From: an uncultured Ruminococcus sp.
GTDB lineage: Bacteria > Bacillota > Clostridia > Oscillospirales > Ruminococcaceae
Direction of reading: 5' to 3'
DNA length: 9,655 nucleotides
NCBI GenBank assembly: GCA_937898375.1
Contig: CALEJX010000172.1
Coordinates: 1-9,655 of the forward strand
The notes below the pieces were generated by a model that searched no databases, was not told the origin of the DNA, and saw nothing but the letters and a program-made list of their open reading frames with translations. Shown here in pieces: positions 6,627 through 9,655 of this stretch; within the stretch, counting starts at the first letter, position 1, and each line of letters opens with the position of its first letter. The translations under genes and the position numbers were made by a program.

Positions 6627-8848
6627 TTACTTTCTTGCTTCCAGAGCGGAGATAGATTCCATTATCTTTGACATCTTCTCCTCTGCCTTTGCAAGCTTTG
6701 CCTTTTCGGCTTCGATAAGCTGTGCAGGGGCTTTTGCAAGGAAGCCCTGATTGCTGAGTTTCTTGCTCAGAAAGTCTATATCTTTCTGTGCGTTCTTTCT
6801 GTCCTTATCAAGACGTGCAAGCTCCTTGTCAACATCTATGATATCAGCAAGAGGAATGAAAAATCTTGCACTGTCTGTTACAGCGGCGGCGCAATCCTTT
6901 TCCTCGCACTTATCTGTAATGATGACCTCGGACGCAGACGCAAGTCTTTCAAAGAACATTACGCCCTGTGAGAACACCTCAGGCTGAGCAGTTTCAATAT
7001 AAAGCTTTGCCTTTACAGACGGCGGAACGTTCATTTCGCCACGGCAGTTTCTTATGCTCTTTATGCCTGCGATTATCTTCTCAAATGTTGCTTCCTCTGC
7101 GGCAAATTCAAGCTTCTCATCATATACAGGGTAATCCTGAACCATGATAGCCGTGCCGTCATTTACGAGAGCCTGCCATATCTCCTCGGTGATATAAGGC
7201 ATGAATGGGTGAAGCATTTTCAGCATACCTTTCATTACCCACACGAGAACAGCCTGTGCTGTTGCTTCTGTTTCACCGCCTGCGGCTATTCTTGGCTTTG
7301 TAAGCTCTATATACCAATCGCAGTAGATATCCCAGATAAAGTCATAAAGCTTTGAAACTGCTACGCCAAGCTCAAACTTATCAAGATTATCGTTTACTTC
7401 CTTTGCAAGGGTATTGAACTTTGATATTACCCACTTATCCTCAACATTGAGGTTCTCAGGGAGCTTATCAGCCTTGAAATCGTCAGGGAGATTCATCATG
7501 ATAAATCTTGCGGCGTTCCATATCTTATTGGCAAAGTTTCTTGAGGATTTTACTTTATCCTCGATAAATCTCATATCGTTTCCAGGTGCGTTGCCTGTTG
7601 CAAGCATAAATCTCAAAGCGTCTGCGCCGTACTGGTCGATGATAACAAGCGGGTCGATACCGTTGCCGAGAGATTTTGACATCTTTCTGCCCTGTGAATC
7701 CCTAACAAGTCCATGGATAAGGACAGTATCAAACGGCTTCTGCTTCATGTTCTCCATGCCGGCAACTATCATTCTCGATACCCAGAAAGGAATGATGTCA
7801 TAGCCTGTTACCAAAGTATTTGTTGGATAGAAATATTCAAGTTCCTCTGTCTTGTCAGGCCAGCCGAGAGTTGAGAACGGCCAAAGTGCTGATGAGAACC
7901 ATGTATCAAGTGTATCAGGATCCTGACGCATTTCCTTGCCGCACTTAGGACAGCAAGCGTGGTCTTCCTTTGTTACCACAGTTTCGCCGCAATCGTCGCA
8001 ATAGAAAGCCGGTATCTGATGACCCCACCAAAGCTGACGGGAGATACACCAGTCTCTTATATCGTTCATCCAGTTAAGGTAGTTCTTTTCAAATCTTTCA
8101 GGAACGAACTTGATAGAGCCGTCCTCAACAGCCTTTATTGCAGGCTTTGCAAGCTCGTCCATTTTAACGAACCACTGAAGTGATACTCTTGGCTCGACAG
8201 TTGTTCCGCAACGATAGCAAGTACCTACGTTATGCTCGTGGTCTTCAACATAAGCAAGGAAGCCGCCCTTTTCAAGGTCTTCGACTATCTTCTTTCTTGC
8301 TTCGTATCTGTCCATGCCTGCATACTCAGGGTAATCGTCAACTATCTTTGCGTCCTCTGTGAGAACGTTGATAACAGGCAAGTTGTGTCTTTTACCGACT
8401 TCAAAGTCGTTAGGGTCATGGGCAGGGGTTATTTTTACGACGCCTGTACCAAACTCCATATCAACATAGCTGTCGGCAACAACAGGTATCTCTCTGCCAA
8501 CAAGCGGCAAAGTGAGTGTCTTGCCCACGATATCCTTATATCTTTCGTCCTTTGGATTTACTGCAACGGCAGTATCGCCGAGAAGCGTTTCAGGACGTGT
8601 TGTTGCAAGCTCTACATATCCGCTTCCGTCTGTAAGAGGATATTTCAAATGCCAGAAGTGACCAGCCTGATCTTCATACTCAACCTCTGCGTTTGAGATA
8701 GATGTACGGCAATGAGGGCACCAGTTGATTATTCTTTCGCCTCTATAGATAAGTCCTTTATTATAGTAGTTTATGAAAACTTCCTTTACAGCCTTTGAAC
8801 AGCCCTCGTCCATTGTGAAACGCTCTCTGTCCCAATCGCAGGAAGAGC
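6627..8848 (-). CDS. valS: Valine--tRNA ligase, C-terminal 739 residues (separated from its N-terminus by a frameshift)
   Basis: This part carries most of valyl-tRNA synthetase. In the frame ending at TAA 6629-6627, homologous sequence begins at about 8846 (SSCDWDRERFTMDEG), before the first ATG at 8813. So the ATG is an internal Met, not a real start. Landmarks include the zinc-type cysteine pairs CPHC, CYRC and CDDC/CPKC, the editing (CP1) domain with ATTRPETLLGDTAVAVNP, KMSKSLGN encoded around 7671-7685, a helical anticodon-binding domain, and the ValRS C-terminal coiled-coil arm (about the last 65 residues). Joined to the upstream part, with about four missing residues restored, the enzyme would be about 875 residues, normal for the family. 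Alone this fragment lacks the HMGH half of the active site and should be inactive. Confidence 0.93.
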
Positions 8849-9244
8849 GAGCTGCTCAACTATTCTGCCGCCGTATTTCTTTTTCCAATCCCATGCTCTT
8901 TCAAGGAAGCCGTCTCTGCCGACATCGTCCTTTGTAAGACCCTCTTTACGCATAGCTTCAACTATCTTTGCTTCTGTTGCGATAGAAGCGTGGTCTGTAC
9001 CTGGTATCCACTCTGCGGCATATCCGCTCATTCTCTTCCAGCGGATAAGGATATCCTGCAAAGTTTCATCAAGGGCATGACCCATGTGGAGCTGTCCTGT
9101 GATGTTCGGAGGTGGGATAACTATACAGTATGGTTCTTTCTTAGAATCAGGCTCAGCGTGGAAAAATCCGCCGTCAAGCCAATATTTGTAGATCTTATCT
9201 TCTACCTTATTAGGCTCATAAAGCTTTGAAAGCTCTTTTTTCAT
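8786..9244 (-). CDS. valS: Valine--tRNA ligase, N-terminal part (truncated by frameshift)
   Basis: The gene starts at ATG 9244-9242, 11 bases after GAAAGGA (9262-9256 on the minus strand). Residues 1-132 are canonical valyl-tRNA synthetase N-terminus: the KLYEPNKVEDKIYKYW opening, IPPPNITGQLHMGHAL with the class I signature HMGH at 53-56, GTDHAS, and GRDGFLERAWDWKKKYGG. From residue 133 to the stop at 8788-8786, the 20 residues that follow are out of frame and match nothing in the family. The fragment holds only the first half of the Rossmann fold and cannot charge tRNA-Val alone. It and the downstream part are clearly one gene. Whether the break is real, or an assembly or sequencing error, cannot be decided here. 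valS is normally essential, so error or a second copy elsewhere is likely. Confidence 0.93.
   Translation of the reverse strand: MKKELSKLYEPNKVEDKIYKYWLDGGFFHAEPDSKKEPYCIVIPPPNITGQLHMGHALDETLQDILIRWKRMSGYAAEWIPGTDHASIATEAKIVEAMRKEGLTKDDVGRDGFLERAWDWKKKYGGRIVEQLALPAIGTESVSQWTRAVQRL
8847..8851 (-). other. valS: Frameshift point within valS (apparent net loss of about 10 nt)
   Basis: On the minus strand the N-terminal frame reads correctly through GAG CAG CTC (V-E-Q-L, to 8849), and the C-terminal frame reads correctly from TCT TCC TGC GAT (8846 onward). Only GC lies between them. The family normally has a L-x-x-L-G-(S/A)-S-C-D-W-D run, so about K-K-L-G is missing: 12 nt expected, 2 present. 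The two open frames differ by a phase that a 10-nt insertion would restore. No slippery heptamer is visible here. Confidence 0.85.
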
Positions 9245-9320
9245 TATAAAACAATTCCTTTCGCAAATATTTTTCTATCGCAGTATCGTGGCAAGACCAA
9301 GAGGTTTTGCCCTTTTGCCG

Positions 9321-9395
9321 TCAGACTCGTGTCTTAGGCTGTCTGCGAAAGGGAACTGTGAATTTCATTTGAAAGCTGAATTTGAGATCACACAT
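9321..9395 (-). CDS. Possible 24-codon leader ORF upstream of valS
   Basis: On the minus strand ATG (9395-9393) follows GAAAGGA by 9 bases, the same site and spacing used by ileS and by the 607 gene. The ORF runs 24 codons to TGA (9323-9321). It ends 76 bases before the valS start, inside the leader predicted from the promoter at 9473-9445. The peptide has a basic end (RRQPKTRV) and its last sense codon is GTC, for valine. Its 3' end can form a hairpin (AGAC/GTCT at 9323-9334, with GCC/GGC outside). A second hairpin follows at 9290-9311. A leader-peptide role is inference from position; it could also be chance. Confidence 0.4.
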   Translation of the reverse strand: MCDLKFSFQMKFTVPFRRQPKTRV

Positions 9396-9444
9396 TATAT
9401 TCTTTCCTTTCCGCATGATATGGCATTACTGCACCTATTATAAT

Positions 9445-9473
9445 ATTATCTCACTTTTGCGCCGAATTGTCAA
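9445..9473 (-). promoter_or_regulatory. Sigma-A promoter of valS
   Basis: On the minus strand: TTGACA (9473-9468), a 17-base spacer and GATAAT (9450-9445), with an extended -10 TGA just before it. Transcription should start near 9438, giving a leader of about 190 nt. I searched this leader for T-box elements (AGGGTGG-like box, UGGN bulge, AGUA loop, terminator with T-run) and found none. Confidence 0.82.
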
Positions 9474-9493
9474 GGGCTGAGGGCGGTATGGGA

Positions 9494-9527
9494 CAAAAAA
9501 AGCAGAACAGCCTGAAACTGCTCTGCT
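9494..9527 (-). terminator. Terminator of an unseen minus-strand gene to the right
   Basis: On the minus strand AGCAGAGCAG (9527-9518), loop TTTCAGG and CTGTTCTGCT (9510-9501) form a 10-bp stem with one G-U pair, followed by a T-run to 9495. Its 3' arm and tail nearly copy those of the ileS terminator. On the plus strand the stem has an A-C mismatch and no T-run, so it belongs to the minus strand. Confidence 0.85.
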
Positions 9528-9556
9528 GAGAGTGTTGAAAAATGACTCGAATAAGC

Positions 9557-9602
9557 GGGACGTCGCATTTCTGCAAAGCAGAAATTGCGCTGCTCCCCTA
9601 CA
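9557..9602 (+). repeat. Palindromic intergenic repeat with ATTTCTGC arms, ending in CCCCTACA
   Basis: ATTTCTGC (9567-9574), loop AAA and GCAGAAAT (9578-9585) form a perfect 8-bp hairpin. Imperfect pairing continues outward: CGC/GCG, then GGGA (9558-9561 region) with TCCC (9594-9597). The right edge is CCCCTACA (9595-9602), the same edge as the other palindromes. There is no T-run. The stretch 9530-9655 contains no gene I can support. Confidence 0.65.
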
Positions 9603-9626
9603 ATTTGCGTAAATACGCCGTTTGTA

Positions 9627-9649
9627 TGTAGGGGCGAACAGCGTTCGCC
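9627..9649 (-). repeat. Palindromic intergenic repeat, copy 4 (inverted)
   Basis: TGTAGGGG (9627-9634) leads into GGCGAAC (9633-9639), loop AGC and GTTCGCC (9643-9649). On the minus strand this ends in CCCCTACA, as in copies 2 and 3, so it faces the preceding element. The 24 bases between the two CCCCTACA edges contain GCGTA-AA-TACGC (9607-9618), a further palindrome at the meeting point. Confidence 0.72.
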
Positions 9650-9655
9650 AGTTGA

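Noticed and set aside
6415..6750. 111-residue plus-strand open frame
   Set aside because: It crosses the repeats and the valS terminator and enters valS antisense; no start signal.
8836..8860. Programmed ribosomal frameshift in valS
   Set aside because: No slippery heptamer or stimulatory SD-like element is seen, and about four conserved residues would still be missing.
9245..9438. T-box riboswitch upstream of valS
   Set aside because: Expected by analogy with ileS, but no AGGGTGG-like box, UGGN bulge, AGUA loop or terminator with T-run is present.

Overview
The window looks like chromosome of a Ruminococcus-like member of the Oscillospiraceae (Clostridia). The reasons are moderate GC, clean sigma-A promoters (mostly TTGACA-17-TATAAT type, several with an extended TGn), a recurrent GAAAGGA ribosome binding site 8-11 bases before starts, TTG and GTG start codons, a T-box leader, and many intergenic palindromes ending in CCCCTAC. 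The genus assignment is inference; the housekeeping gene content is direct.

Left part (1-2831, plus strand). The 3' end of a Crp/Fnr-family regulator is followed by a perfect consensus promoter. That promoter drives a 396-residue protein of unknown function, with two helix-turn-helix-like repeats, an acidic/Ala/Lys-rich linker and a C-terminal coiled coil, closed by a strong terminator. A 5-TM membrane protein of the CmpB-like 'putative ABC-transporter type IV' family follows, with its own promoter.

Middle (2850-6398, plus strand). ileS encodes a 1049-residue, eukaryote-like type 2 isoleucyl-tRNA synthetase. It sits behind its own promoter and a complete T-box riboswitch: specifier AUC, T-box with UGGU bulge, and competing antiterminator and terminator. 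The true start is GTG 3196; the open frame continues upstream into the riboswitch, but that part is not coding.

Right part (6587-9473, minus strand). valS, encoding valyl-tRNA synthetase, converges on ileS. It is split by a frameshift near 8849, where about 10 nt seem to be missing from an otherwise canonical protein. Its leader is not a T-box, but carries a well-placed 24-codon upstream ORF. The far right holds a minus-strand terminator for an unseen gene and a cluster of facing palindromic repeats.

No phage, CRISPR, tRNA, rRNA or defence genes are visible. The points most worth checking are the broken valS, the valS leader ORF, the unknown HTH/coiled-coil protein and the palindromic repeat family.
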